A program made the translations under genes and the position numbers. The notes under the pieces were generated by a model. It searched no databases and was not told the DNA's origin. It was given only the letters and a program-made list of their open reading frames with translations. Shown piece after piece: positions 16,339 to 25,124 of a DNA stretch of 47,927 nt. Numbering within the stretch: position 1 is the stretch's first letter; each line of letters starts with the position of its first letter. This DNA comes from Pseudomonadota bacterium (GTDB lineage: Bacteria; Pseudomonadota; Gammaproteobacteria; Xanthomonadales; Rhodanobacteraceae): NCBI GenBank assembly GCA_018241365.1, contig JAFEDX010000004.1, positions 1 to 47,927 of the forward strand, in the 5' to 3' direction.

Positions 16339-16958
16339 CTTTCTTTCAGGGGAATCGCGTGGATGCCGGCGCCGGTCAGCTGCTTCTGCACCGCCTGCAG
16401 CTGCGTCGCCGAGGCGAACGGTCCGATCTGGACGCGGTTCCAGGTCTTGCCATCCAGCGTGATCGATTGCACGTGCGCGGTGAAGCCCTGCAAGGCCAGT
16501 TGCGCCTTCATCGCTTCGGCCTTGCCGGCATCGGGATAGGAGCCGACCTGCAACACGTAGCCACCGCTTCCCGATGCGGGCGTGTCCGCGACAGCGCCGG
16601 CTGGCGCCGACGTGCCGCCATTGTTGGTGGCCGCAGCCTTCTGTTGCTCGGCCTTGGCCATCGCCGACAGTTCCGCGTTCGGGATCACGACCTCTTTTTC
16701 CGGCAGCACCTTGTAGAAATCGAACTGCGAGGCGCTGGACTCGGCGCTGCTGCCGGCGATGCCCGGCGCACTGCCCTGCTGCGCGACGGCGTTGGGGTTG
16801 GCCTGCGGCTGGTCGTTGCGGCGCAGGCTGGGCAGATGCCGGCTTGCAAACGCGAACAGGATCAGGCCGACCACCACGCCTGCGAGAAACAAGGCCCAGC
16901 CGGGAACACCCGGACCGCCGTTGCGTACTGCCTGCCTGCCGTTGCGTTGCGTTGCCAC
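16335..16958 (-). CDS. SPOR-domain membrane protein (FtsN-like)
   Basis: A bitopic inner-membrane protein of about 207 residues: a short basic cytoplasmic tail, one transmembrane helix (GWALFLAGVVVGLILFAFA), a Gln/Ala-rich periplasmic linker, and a C-terminal SPOR domain (about the last 80 residues: YVLQVGSYPDAGKAEAMKAQ, WNRVQIGPF). SPOR domains bind denuded glycan strands at the division septum. Position directly after argS is typical of xanthomonads and suggests an FtsN-like role. I prefer the GTG at 16958, which has GAGGA six bases upstream; an ATG at 17027 gives 230 residues. The stop codon comes from the flanking repeat. A GCGATCC/GGATCGC hairpin lies in the leader near 17008-17026. Confidence 0.82.
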   Translation of the reverse strand: MATQRNGRQAVRNGGPGVPGWALFLAGVVVGLILFAFASRHLPSLRRNDQPQANPNAVAQQGSAPGIAGSSAESSASQFDFYKVLPEKEVVIPNAELSAMAKAEQQKAAATNNGGTSAPAGAVADTPASGSGGYVLQVGSYPDAGKAEAMKAQLALQGFTAHVQSITLDGKTWNRVQIGPFASATQLQAVQKQLTGAGIHAIPLKER

Positions 16959-17046
16959 TGCCTGTCCTCGTCTGCTCGTATTCGTGTGCAAGTTCTCGTG
17001 CGATCCTTCGCGGATCGCGCCGATCATCCTTCAGAGGGGTGAATCG

Positions 17047-18729
17047 TCACATCGATTCCGGCGCCGAAACGCCGAGCATCCCAAGTCCATTGGCCAGCGT
17101 CTGCCGGGTCGCGTACGCCAGCGCCACGCGTGCATTGCGTAAACCCTCGTCATCGACCAGGAACTGTTCCGCGTTGTACCAGACGTGGAACGCGCCCGCC
17201 AATTCACGCAGGTATTGTGCCAGCAGATGCGGCTCATGGCTGGCGGCGGCGGCTTCGACGATCTCCGGGAAGCGCGAGATTTCCACCATCACCGTGCGCG
17301 CATGCTCGCCGCCCAGCCGGTCAAGGTGCTTCAGCGCCTCGTGCTGCTCGAACACGATCGAACGCTCGTGCATCTGGCGGTGCACCGAGCACACCCGCGC
17401 ATGCGCGTACTGGACGTAATAGACCGGGTTGTCGTTGGTCTGCGAACGCGCAAGGTCGATGTCGAACACCAGCTGCGAATCGCTCTTGCGCGCGATCAGG
17501 AAGTAGCGCGTCGCGTCGAGACCCGCCATGTCGATCAGGTCGCGCAGGGTGACGTAACTGCCGGCGCGCTTGGAAATCTTCACTTCCTCGCCGCCCTTCA
17601 GCACCGTCACCATCTGGTGCAGCACGTATTGCGGCCAGTCTTTCGGAATGCCGATGTCCAGCGCCTGCAGGCCCGCCTTCACGCGCGTCAGCGAGCCGTG
17701 GTGGTCGGCGCCGAGCTCGGTGATCGCGTGCTTGTAACCGCGCTCCCACTTCGACAGGTGGTAGGCGACGTCCGGCAGGAAATACGTGTACGTGCCGTCG
17801 GACTTCCGCATCACGCGGTCCTTGTCGTCGCCGAATTCGGTGGCGCGCAGCCACAGTGCGCCGTCGGCTTCGTAGGAGTGGCCTTGCGATGCGATTCGAT
17901 CGACGACCTGCTGCACCTTGCCGTCCACGTACAGCGAGGATTCGAGGAAGTACACGTCGAACGCGACGCCGAACGCACGCAGATCCTCGTCCTGCTCGCG
18001 GCGCAGCCAAGTCACCGCAAAGTGGCGGATCGCATCCAGGTCGTCCGGGTTCCTGCCGGCCGTGACCTGCTCGCCGCCCGCCACGGCGGTGGCGCCGGCG
18101 AGGTAGTCCTTGGCCACGTCCTTGATGTAGTCGCCGCGGTAGCCATCCGCCGGCCAGCGTGGATCATCGGGCTCGATGCCGCCAATGCGCGCCTGCACCG
18201 ACAGCGCCAGGTTCTGGATCTGCGCGCCGGCGTCGTTGTAGTAGAACTCGCGATAGACCTTCCAGCCGGTCGCGGAATAGAGCCGCGCAAGGGTGTCGCC
18301 AATCGCGGCGGCGCGCGCGTGGCCGACATGCAACGGCCCGGTCGGGTTGGCCGATACGAACTCGATGCCGACCGCGCGATCCGCACCGCTGCGGCTGTGT
18401 CCGTAATGCGCCCCCTCATGCAAGGCGCGACGGATTGCCTCGTGCCAGGCGGCATCAGACAGGAAAAAGTTGATGAAGCCGGGACCGGCGATTTCAGTCC
18501 GTGCGACCAGCTTGCTGGCCGGCATGGCGGCGACCAGCGCCGTCGCGATCTCGCGCGGCTTGCGGCCCAGCGTTTTCGCCAGCAGCAGCGCCGCGTTGCA
18601 GGCAAAATCGCCGTGTTCGCGCGAGCGGGTGCGTTCGATCACGAAAGGCGGCACCGACGCGTCCAGCACACCGTCCTGCCGCAATGTGTCGAGCGCATGC
18701 AGCAACAGCTCGCGGAGGGCGTCTTTCAC
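17047..18729 (-). CDS. argS: Arginine--tRNA ligase
   Basis: A 560-residue class I aminoacyl-tRNA synthetase. An N-terminal tRNA-binding domain is followed by the HIGH signature in [16 protein letters not shown] (HVGH, 134-137) and a KMSKS-like segment [14 protein letters not shown]. The C-terminal anticodon-binding helical domain ends with [13 protein letters not shown]. Length is usual for bacterial ArgS. The start is GTG (GTGAAAGAC) at 18729; a -10-like TACGAT lies about 30 bases upstream on the reverse strand. It is followed closely by the SPOR gene and the two probably share a transcript. Confidence 0.96.
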   Translation of the reverse strand: MKDALRELLLHALDTLRQDGVLDASVPPFVIERTRSREHGDFACNAALLLAKTLGRKPREIATALVAAMPASKLVARTEIAGPGFINFFLSDAAWHEAIRRALHEGAHYGHSRSGADRAVGIEFVSANPTGPLHVGHARAAAIGDTLARLYSATGWKVYREFYYNDAGAQIQNLALSVQARIGGIEPDDPRWPADGYRGDYIKDVAKDYLAGATAVAGGEQVTAGRNPDDLDAIRHFAVTWLRREQDEDLRAFGVAFDVYFLESSLYVDGKVQQVVDRIASQGHSYEADGALWLRATEFGDDKDRVMRKSDGTYTYFLPDVAYHLSKWERGYKHAITELGADHHGSLTRVKAGLQALDIGIPKDWPQYVLHQMVTVLKGGEEVKISKRAGSYVTLRDLIDMAGLDATRYFLIARKSDSQLVFDIDLARSQTNDNPVYYVQYAHARVCSVHRQMHERSIVFEQHEALKHLDRLGGEHARTVMVEISRFPEIVEAAAASHEPHLLAQYLRELAGAFHVWYNAEQFLVDDEGLRNARVALAYATRQTLANGLGMLGVSAPESM

Positions 18730-19041
18730 GGGTGCAGGGGGTCAGAGGACGGCCTGCCATCGTAGCGCAGCGCGGTTTATCCGGCCAAATCGAGCTTGTG
18801 GATAACTTGGTGGATACTCGGAACGAGTAACGCCGTGGATACGTGCTGCATGTGCTGTTGTGTCACGGTACAGTCAAAGAATACATTAATTATCATGTGT
18901 ATATGAACAACTTGCCGAAATTGTGACAAAAGCACCGTCCAAATGCTTGTGATCACACACTGTGCATAACTGGCATCGACGGTTATTCGACTTGTCGAGG
19001 CCTGCCGCCCTTGGAACCTCGACATCCGGAATGACGCGGCG
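18730..19041. other. AT-rich intergenic region with two DnaA-box matches
   Basis: This 312-bp gap between radC and argS holds no convincing gene. Its middle (about 18860-18980) is much richer in A and T than the rest of the window. It contains two exact matches to the DnaA-box consensus TTATNCACA on the reverse strand: TGTGGATAA at 18797-18805 and TGTGCATAA at 18961-18969. A weaker look-alike, CGTGGATAC, sits near 18834. The palindrome TGTGATCACA lies near 18949. GTCGAGG...CCTCGAC (about 18994-19023) could form a hairpin after radC. The argS promoter must also lie here. Confidence 0.55.
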
Positions 19042-19707
19042 TCAGATCAGCCCACGCGCGGCCATCGAGGTCGGCTCACCCGCGCCCACCACGAGATGAT
19101 CCAGCACCCGCACGCCCACCAACTGCAGGGCGTCACGCAGCTGATGGGTGATGTTGCGATCGGCAGCCGAGGGTTCGGCCACGCCGGAAGGATGGTTGTG
19201 CGCAAGGATGACCGCTGCCGCATTGTGCTTCAGCGATGCGCGCACGACTTCGCGTGGATGCACCGAGGCTCCATCCAGCGTGCCGCGGAACAGTTCTTCG
19301 AACGCCAGCACGCGATGGCGGTTGTCGAGGAACAGGCAGGCAAACACTTCGTAGGGCTTGTGCGCGAGCTGCGCCTTCAGGAATGCCGCGCTGTCACGCG
19401 GACTCACCAGCGCCGGACGCGCCGCGAGTTCCTCGCCAAGGCAGCGCCGCGCCAGCTCCAGCGCGGCCACCAGTCGTGCGCGTTTGGTGGGTCCGAGGCC
19501 CGGCACGCCGGCAAGCTCGCTTTGCAACAACGCATTCAGACCGCCGGCACGCGCCAGCAGCTCGCGGCCCATGTCCACGGCACTGCGCCCACGGATGCCG
19601 CTGCCGATCAGGATCGCCAGCAGTTCCGCTGCCGTAAGCGCCGCAGTGCCACGCGCCAGCAGTTTTTCGCGCGGGCGTTCATCGGTTGGCCATTCCCTGA
19701 TGCTCAT
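19042..19707 (-). CDS. radC: RadC family JAB/MPN-domain protein
   Basis: A 221-residue RadC. The N-terminus has [17 protein letters not shown] and a helix-hairpin-helix ([20 protein letters not shown], about 66-85). The C-terminal MPN+ domain shows the JAMM metal motif [14 protein letters not shown] with H170, H172, S180 and D183. Despite the name, a DNA-repair role was withdrawn for E. coli RadC and the true function is unclear. It is divergent from coaC, as in the radC-dfp-dut arrangement of many gammaproteobacteria. GGAG eight bases upstream supports the start. Confidence 0.93.
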   Translation of the reverse strand: MSIREWPTDERPREKLLARGTAALTAAELLAILIGSGIRGRSAVDMGRELLARAGGLNALLQSELAGVPGLGPTKRARLVAALELARRCLGEELAARPALVSPRDSAAFLKAQLAHKPYEVFACLFLDNRHRVLAFEELFRGTLDGASVHPREVVRASLKHNAAAVILAHNHPSGVAEPSAADRNITHQLRDALQLVGVRVLDHLVVGAGEPTSMAARGLI

Positions 19708-19825
19708 GCGGTTGCTCCATTCGCTTGCGGTTCGAACGATGTCGTCGCAGCAACGCCAATGGCAGCAGCGCGATGGGCGGATTCCGGTAAGCTAATCGCC
19801 GGTTTGCCTGTCAGGGATTGCCGAC

Positions 19826-20386
19826 GTGGGCATCAGCGAACATCGCCATGTGTTGCTCGGGGTCTCGGGCGGCATCGCCGCCTACAAGGCGTGCGAAGTG
19901 GTGCGGCGCTTGCGTGACGCCGGTGCCGAAGTCCGCGTGGTGTTGACCGAGAACGCCGAACGCTTCGTCACCGCGCTGACCTTCCAGGCACTGTCAGGGC
20001 AATCCGTGCGGCGCGGCCTGTGGGACGCGGAAGCCGAGCTGGGCATGGGGCATCTGGAACTTGCGCGCTGGGCCGACACCATCCTGGTGGCTCCGGCTTC
20101 GGCCGACACCCTGGCCAAGCTTGCGCACGGCTTCGCCGATGATCTACTTTCCACCTTGTGCCTCGCTTCCACCGCGCCGCTTGCCGTCGCCCCTGCGATG
20201 AACCACCGGATGTGGCTGCACCCGGCGACGCAAGCCAACATCGCGACCCTGCGCGCGCGCGGTGTGGCGATCCTCGGCCCTGCCGACGGCCCGCTGGCGG
20301 AAGGCGAATCGGGACCGGGTCGAATGCTGGAACCGCATCAACTGGTGCAGGCGCTGCTGGCGCCGGGCGGCACGCATGTCGCATGA
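19826..20386 (+). CDS. coaC: Phosphopantothenoylcysteine decarboxylase domain (CoaC half of CoaBC)
   Basis: A 186-residue flavoprotein decarboxylase matching the N-terminal half of bifunctional CoaBC (Dfp). It shows the FMN-binding GVSGGIAAYK, H76 in MGHLELARWAD, APASADTLAKLAHG, and the substrate motif PAMNHRMW (123-130). It ends just after GPGRMLEP, where CoaBC normally continues into CoaB; here a TGA stops the frame and CoaB follows in the +1 frame. The flap position that is cysteine in E. coli (ACG) reads AEG (E159). The start is GTG with AGGGA eight bases upstream. Either a natural split gene or a frameshift. Confidence 0.88.
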   Translation: MGISEHRHVLLGVSGGIAAYKACEVVRRLRDAGAEVRVVLTENAERFVTALTFQALSGQSVRRGLWDAEAELGMGHLELARWADTILVAPASADTLAKLAHGFADDLLSTLCLASTAPLAVAPAMNHRMWLHPATQANIATLRARGVAILGPADGPLAEGESGPGRMLEPHQLVQALLAPGGTHVA

Positions 20387-21050
20387 GGGTCCGCTTGCCG
20401 GTCTGCATGTCGTGATCGACGCCGGCCCGACCTACGAGGACATCGACCCCGTGCGTTTCCTCGGCAACCGCAGCTCGGGCAAGATGGGTTTCGCGATCGC
20501 GGCCGCAGCCGTTGCCGCCGGCGCCGAAGTCACCCTCATCGCAGGCCCCGTCGCGCTGGCAACGCCCGCGGGCGTTGCGCGCCGCATCGACGTGCGCAGC
20601 GCCCTGCAGATGCGCGACGCGGTGCTGCAGGCTGTCGAAGGCGCCGACATCTTCATCGCCACCGCCGCGGTCGCCGACTGGCGCGTGGCCGAATACTCGT
20701 CACGCAAGATCAAGAAGGGGCCATCCGGCGCGCCGGTGCTGGAGCTGGTCGAGAATCCGGACATCCTGGCCGAAGTCGCGGCACGCGATCCGCGCCCGTT
20801 CGTGGTGGGTTTTGCCGCCGAAACCGACCACGTGCTGGAGAACGGACGCAAGAAACTGGAACGCAAGAAGCTCGACATGCTGGCCGCCAACCACGTCGGC
20901 GAAAACGTGGGCATCGGCAGCGACGACAACGCGCTGGACCTGATCTGGCCGGGGGGCGGAGAAAGCCTGCCCCGCGCAGCGAAACCCGAACTGGCGAAGA
21001 CGCTGGTCGCGCGCATCGCCGCCCGTTACCGCGCGCAGGCCCGGGCATGA
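20376..21050 (+). CDS. coaB: Phosphopantothenate--cysteine ligase domain (CoaB half of CoaBC)
   Basis: A 224-residue protein equal to the C-terminal half of CoaBC, which joins cysteine to 4'-phosphopantothenate using CTP before CoaC decarboxylates the product. It has [20 protein letters not shown] and KMGFA near residues 16-40, [26 protein letters not shown] and VVGFAAET, all typical of CoaB. The ATG at 20376 lies 11 bp inside the end of coaC, in the +1 frame, so translation could be coupled, but no good ribosome-binding site is visible. Removing a single base upstream (for example one G of GGG near 20364) would restore one fused frame. It overlaps dut by ATGA. Confidence 0.88.
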   Translation: MSHEGPLAGLHVVIDAGPTYEDIDPVRFLGNRSSGKMGFAIAAAAVAAGAEVTLIAGPVALATPAGVARRIDVRSALQMRDAVLQAVEGADIFIATAAVADWRVAEYSSRKIKKGPSGAPVLELVENPDILAEVAARDPRPFVVGFAAETDHVLENGRKKLERKKLDMLAANHVGENVGIGSDDNALDLIWPGGGESLPRAAKPELAKTLVARIAARYRAQARA

Positions 21051-21514
21051 GCGCGCACACCTTGGCGGTGGAGTTGAAACGCCTTGATCCGCGCCTGGGC
21101 GACAGCATCCCGCTGCCTGCCTATGCCACCGATGGCAGCGCCGCGATGGACCTGCGCGCCGCGCCCGAGTCGGCCATCACCCTCGCGCCCGGTGGCAGCG
21201 CCCTGGTTCCGACCGGACTCGCAATCCACATTGCCGATCCCGGCTGGTGCGCGCTGATCCTGCCTCGCTCCGGCCTCGGCCACAAGCACGGACTGGTGCT
21301 CGGCAACCTCACCGGCCTGATCGATGCCGATTACCAGGGACCGCTGATGATCTCGTGCTGGAACCGTGGCAACGCCGCGTTTACCATCCAGCCCGGGGAC
21401 CGCATCGCGCAGCTGCTGGTGACTCCAGTGGCACGCGTGGCATGGCGGCAAGTGGAAGACTTCGCACCCAGCGAACGTGGTGGCGGTGGATTCGGATCCA
21501 CAGGGGTTGCGTAA
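21047..21514 (+). CDS. dut: dUTP diphosphatase
   Basis: A 155-residue trimeric-type dUTPase that converts dUTP to dUMP. All five family motifs are visible: [49 protein letters not shown] and the C-terminal GGGGFGSTG arm. It overlaps coaB by 4 bp and is one base short of algC, so coaC-coaB-dut-algC should form one transcript. Linkage of dfp and dut is common in gammaproteobacteria. Confidence 0.96.
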   Translation: MSAHTLAVELKRLDPRLGDSIPLPAYATDGSAAMDLRAAPESAITLAPGGSALVPTGLAIHIADPGWCALILPRSGLGHKHGLVLGNLTGLIDADYQGPLMISCWNRGNAAFTIQPGDRIAQLLVTPVARVAWRQVEDFAPSERGGGGFGSTGVA

Positions 21515-21515
21515 C

Positions 21516-23927
21516 ATGGGCAACGAAGCAACATCCACCAAAAGGAAAACACCCGACGTGCAGGCCGCCGCGCGCGCCGTGGGCGCACGCTTCAGCCTGC
21601 GCCGCGGTTTCGCGGCGGTCGTCGCCGACCTGCTGCTGGCACTCGGTACCTTGCTGGTACTGTTCGGGCTGTTCATGGGTTGGCAGGCGTGGCTGATGTC
21701 ACGCCAGGCCGATGACACTGCGGTGCTGACCCGGGCACGGCAGGACGTCGCGCAAAAAATCGGCCTGCTGATCACCGACGAACGCGGGCAAGTTGCCAAG
21801 GCACTGGCGCAGCCGGCATTGGTCGCACAGCTTGCCGGCAACGACGATGCGGCCACGCGCGCTGCCGCCGCGCAGCAGATCAAGTCGGAATTGCAAGACG
21901 CGCGCGCGGTCACGCTGTACAGCAACCAGCTCAATGAAGTGCTGCACGGCAACCTGCAGCAACTGGGCTACGCGCGCGCGGCCCAACTGATGTCGGCAGT
22001 GAGCAACAACGACATCGGTCCGGCGCAGGCGCCCGTGTCGCACATCTTCAGTTTCGCCGGTCCGATCACCGGTGCCGATGGCAAGGCGTTGGCCTGGGCC
22101 ACCGTCGATTTCAGCGACGCACCCCTGCGCATCATGCTGGCCAGCGCCCGCATCGGCGCGGGCGGCCTCGACCTGCGCCAGAGCACGCAATCCGGTGACG
22201 TCGTGCTCGCCAGCCACGGCACCACGGGCGTGACCACTCTGGACGATCCCGGCGTCGCGGTGGCACACAGTCTGTTCCGCATCGCCATGTCGCCGCCGCA
22301 GTTCTGGCTGCCGGTCACGCAGTCGTTTTCCCCTGCGTTGGCGTTGGCCATCGCCACGTTCGTCATCGGCATCATCCTGCTGTGGTTGCGCCCGCGTGTG
22401 CGTGCGCGCCTCGGCGGTGCACCGCTGGCCAACGAACCGGTGCTGGCCGACGTGGTCGCCGCCGCGGCGTCAACGGCCAAACCCGCACCGGCCGCAAAGG
22501 CACCCGTTGCGGCACATGCAAACGCGGCGAAATCCGGACAGACCGATCCCATTCCCGACCACAGCATCTTCCGCGCTTACGACATCCGCGGCGTGATCGG
22601 CCAGACGCTCACCGACGGCGTCGCGCGCCAGCTCGGCCGTGCAATCGGCAGCGCAGTCCGCGACAAGGATCTGCATGAAATCGTGGTGGGCCGCGACGGG
22701 CGTCTGTCCGGCCCGGAGCTTTCCAGTGCGCTGATCGAAGGCCTGCGCGAAACCGGCGTGGACGTGATCGACATCGGCGCGGTGCCGACGCCGGTCAGTT
22801 ACTTCGCCGCCTACCAGCTCAACACCGGCTCGTGCGTGTCGGTGACCGGCAGCCACAACCCGCCCGACTACAACGGCTTCAAGATCGTGATCGCCGGCGA
22901 GACGCTGGCCGAAGACGCGATCCAGGATCTGTACCAGTGCATCGTTGACCACCGCTTCGCCGACGGCCATGGTTCGCTGCGCCAACATGACATCATCGCC
23001 GAATATACCGAGCGCATCGCCGCCGACATCCAGACCGGACGCGCGCTGAAAGTCGTGGTCGATTGCGGCAATGGCATCGCCGGCAACACCGCACCCGGCG
23101 TGGTGCATGCGATAGGCTGCGAACCGATCCCGCTGTACTGCGAGGTGGATGGCAACTTCCCCAACCACCATCCCGATCCGTCCGAGCCCAAGAACCTCGC
23201 CGACCTGATCCTGATGGTGCAGAAGACCGGCGCCGACATCGGCTTGGCTTTCGATGGCGACGGCGACCGCCTCGGCGTGGTCACGAAGGAAGGCGAAATC
23301 ATCTATCCCGACCGCGTGCTGATGCTGTTCGCGCAGGACGTGCTGACCCGCAACCCCGGCGCAACCATCCTGTACGACGTCAAATGCACCGGACATCTGC
23401 AGTCGCTGATCCTGAAGGCCGGCGGCAGCCCCCTGATGTGGAAGACCGGTCACTCGCTGATCAAGGCCAAGATGAAGGAAACCGGCGCGCAACTCGCCGG
23501 CGAGATGAGCGGGCACTTCTTCTTCCGCGAACGCTGGTACGGCTTCGACGACGGCGTGTATGCCGCCGCACGCCTGCTGGAAATCCTCGCCGATGACCCC
23601 GAAGGCCGCACGCCCGAGCAAATCTTCGCGACCCTGCCGAAAGGCGTCTCGACCCCGGAACTGCACATTCAATTGCAGGAAGGCCAGAACCAACCCTTCA
23701 TTTCACGCTTCCGCGAACGCGCGCAATTCGACGGCGCGCGCATCACGACCATCGACGGCGTGCGCGCCGACTGGCCGGACGGCTGGGGCCTGGTGCGTGC
23801 CTCCAACACCACCCCGGTGCTGGTGCTGCGCTTCGACGCCGACAACGCCACCGCGCTGAAACGCATCCAGGATGCGTTCCGCGCGCAGTTGCTGGCGTGC
23901 GACAACACGCTCACGCTGCCGTTTTAA
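21516..23927 (+). CDS. algC: Phosphomannomutase/phosphoglucomutase AlgC with N-terminal membrane domain
   Basis: An 803-residue protein. The last 450 or so residues are a complete alpha-D-phosphohexomutase: phosphoserine S446 in TGSHNPPDYNGFK, metal loop DGDGDR (D580, D582, D584), sugar loop GEMSGHFFF and the phosphate-binding RASNTTPVL. It would interconvert mannose-6-P/mannose-1-P and glucose-6-P/glucose-1-P for surface polysaccharide. The first 340 residues are extra: a transmembrane helix (about 32-60), a periplasmic region of some 215 residues, a second helix (about 280-298), and an Ala/Pro-rich linker. Similar long forms occur in xanthomonads and pseudomonads. The start at 21516 follows AGGGG; the in-frame ATG at 21477 overlaps dut. 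Confidence 0.92.
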   Translation: MGNEATSTKRKTPDVQAAARAVGARFSLRRGFAAVVADLLLALGTLLVLFGLFMGWQAWLMSRQADDTAVLTRARQDVAQKIGLLITDERGQVAKALAQPALVAQLAGNDDAATRAAAAQQIKSELQDARAVTLYSNQLNEVLHGNLQQLGYARAAQLMSAVSNNDIGPAQAPVSHIFSFAGPITGADGKALAWATVDFSDAPLRIMLASARIGAGGLDLRQSTQSGDVVLASHGTTGVTTLDDPGVAVAHSLFRIAMSPPQFWLPVTQSFSPALALAIATFVIGIILLWLRPRVRARLGGAPLANEPVLADVVAAAASTAKPAPAAKAPVAAHANAAKSGQTDPIPDHSIFRAYDIRGVIGQTLTDGVARQLGRAIGSAVRDKDLHEIVVGRDGRLSGPELSSALIEGLRETGVDVIDIGAVPTPVSYFAAYQLNTGSCVSVTGSHNPPDYNGFKIVIAGETLAEDAIQDLYQCIVDHRFADGHGSLRQHDIIAEYTERIAADIQTGRALKVVVDCGNGIAGNTAPGVVHAIGCEPIPLYCEVDGNFPNHHPDPSEPKNLADLILMVQKTGADIGLAFDGDGDRLGVVTKEGEIIYPDRVLMLFAQDVLTRNPGATILYDVKCTGHLQSLILKAGGSPLMWKTGHSLIKAKMKETGAQLAGEMSGHFFFRERWYGFDDGVYAAARLLEILADDPEGRTPEQIFATLPKGVSTPELHIQLQEGQNQPFISRFRERAQFDGARITTIDGVRADWPDGWGLVRASNTTPVLVLRFDADNATALKRIQDAFRAQLLACDNTLTLPF

Positions 23928-23933
23928 TTTCTT

Positions 23934-24389
23934 CCCCTCTCCCTTCGGGAGAGGGTGCCCCGAAGGGGCGGGTGAGGGTACGCACCTCGCGCAATGACCC
24001 GCTCGTCATCCCGGCGAAGGCCGGTATCAACCATGTCATCATTCCGGACAAGCCCGCGCAGCGGGCGCGATCCGACTGCGGAGGCAGGATGCCGTAGCGA
24101 ACATCGGCGCAGCCGATGGCCCGCAGGGCGAGCCGCAAGATGCGGCGAGTCTATCCATTTTGCTTCACCCGCAAGCACCGTGCGCATTCGTCGGATTCCG
24201 CTCGCCTCGGCGGCGAGCGGAACCTACGCGATGACGCAGATCGGCAGCAGGGAAGTCACTGGATCCAGCCTGCGCCGGGATGACGAGCGGGGGATTACGC
24301 AAGATGCGAACCCTCACCCGGCGCTGCGCGCCACCCTCTCCCGGAGGGAGAGGGATCCGGATCGCCGCTGCGCGGCGTCCGGAACGACA
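23934..24389. repeat. Composite inverted-repeat element
   Basis: The 468-bp gap after algC is almost wholly repeats. A left arm (about 23934-24019: CCCCTCTCCC..GGGTGAGGG, then CTCGTCATCCCGGCG) recurs as an inverted right arm (about 24271-24354: CGCCGGGATGACGAG, then CCCTCACCC..GAGAGGG), aligned over about 85 bp with most bases matching. The core holds a GCCCGC-gca-GCGGGC hairpin. From 24354 to 24389 an inverted copy of the GTCATTCCGGA-type hairpin of 13047 follows, ending just before the next gene's stop codon. No coding sequence is evident. Confidence 0.65.
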
Positions 24390-24395
24390 AAAGTG

Positions 24396-25124
24396 TCAGG
24401 ACGCCGGCGGCGTCGCGCCCGAGAACTTCACTGCTTCTGCGCCGGTGATCGGCCCCGCGACATGCGCCTGGTCGCTGATGTAGAGCTTGACCGGGCGTTC
24501 GAAATCGAGCGGGCCGTTGACGGTGGCGCCGGGCCCGATGGTGATGCGCGGAATGTTGTCGCTGCTGAAGTGGATGCCGAGCACGCCGTTGTCGCCCGGC
24601 TTCTTCACCTTGATGCCGCCATCGACCACCGCATTGCCGGTGATGTCGATGTCGCCGTTGACGGTGGTGATGCCCTGGCCGACGTGCGCGCCGTCGAGGG
24701 TGATGTGGCTGTTGACGTTGGTCAGCGCGCCATTCACGGCCGATCCGGCGGCGAGATCGAGCTTGCCGTTGACCGCGGTGACGTCGCCGCTGACCGTGGC
24801 TCCGCTTTCCAGCGTAATGCTGCCGTTGACGGTACTGATGCTGCCGGCGGTCGCATGCTGGCCGAGCGTGACACGGCCGTTGACGGTGCTGGCGCTGCCC
24901 ACTTCGGCGCTTTCGGCGATGTTGATCGAGCCGTTGACGGTGGACGCCTTGTCGGCCTTGGCCTTGGCGGCCACGTTCACCGAACCGTTGACCGTGCTGG
25001 CGTTGGAAACGCTGGAACCGGACGGGACATCGACCGAGCCATTCACGCCACTGACACAAGCGGCGAGCGCGAACGGTGCCACCAGCAGGACGAAGGCGTA
25101 ACTGCAAAGACGTGCGGGTCGCAT
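24396..25124 (-). CDS. Repeat-containing (beta-solenoid-like) lipoprotein
   Basis: I do not recognise a named family. The 242-residue product has a lipoprotein signal (lipobox LAAC, C23) and then seven or so repeats of about 18 residues, each opening with T-V-N-G and alternating V/I (TVNGSVNVAAKA, TVNGSINIAESA, TVNGRVTLGQHA, TVNGSITLESGA, then more diverged units). The period and the Gly/Asn turns suggest a right-handed beta-solenoid, as in bactofilin-like or polymer-forming proteins. The last 80 residues (GIHFSSDNIPRITIG onward) are a distinct cap. A strong AGGAGG lies six bases before the ATG. Location would be periplasmic, lipid-anchored; function unknown. Confidence 0.78.
   Translation of the reverse strand: MRPARLCSYAFVLLVAPFALAACVSGVNGSVDVPSGSSVSNASTVNGSVNVAAKAKADKASTVNGSINIAESAEVGSASTVNGRVTLGQHATAGSISTVNGSITLESGATVSGDVTAVNGKLDLAAGSAVNGALTNVNSHITLDGAHVGQGITTVNGDIDITGNAVVDGGIKVKKPGDNGVLGIHFSSDNIPRITIGPGATVNGPLDFERPVKLYISDQAHVAGPITGAEAVKFSGATPPAS

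Noticed and set aside
18949-18960. TGTGATCACA as a CRP site
   Set aside because: The CRP consensus needs a 6-bp spacer between TGTGA and TCACA; here there is none.
18777-19025. An 82-codon reverse frame in the argS-radC gap
   Set aside because: Covers AT-rich regulatory DNA with DnaA boxes, has no ribosome-binding site, and its composition is unlike the neighbouring proteins.
24354-24389. Rho-independent terminator for the repeat lipoprotein
   Set aside because: The hairpin is strong but lacks a T-tract on the reverse strand and matches a dispersed repeat found elsewhere; termination there is possible but unsupported.
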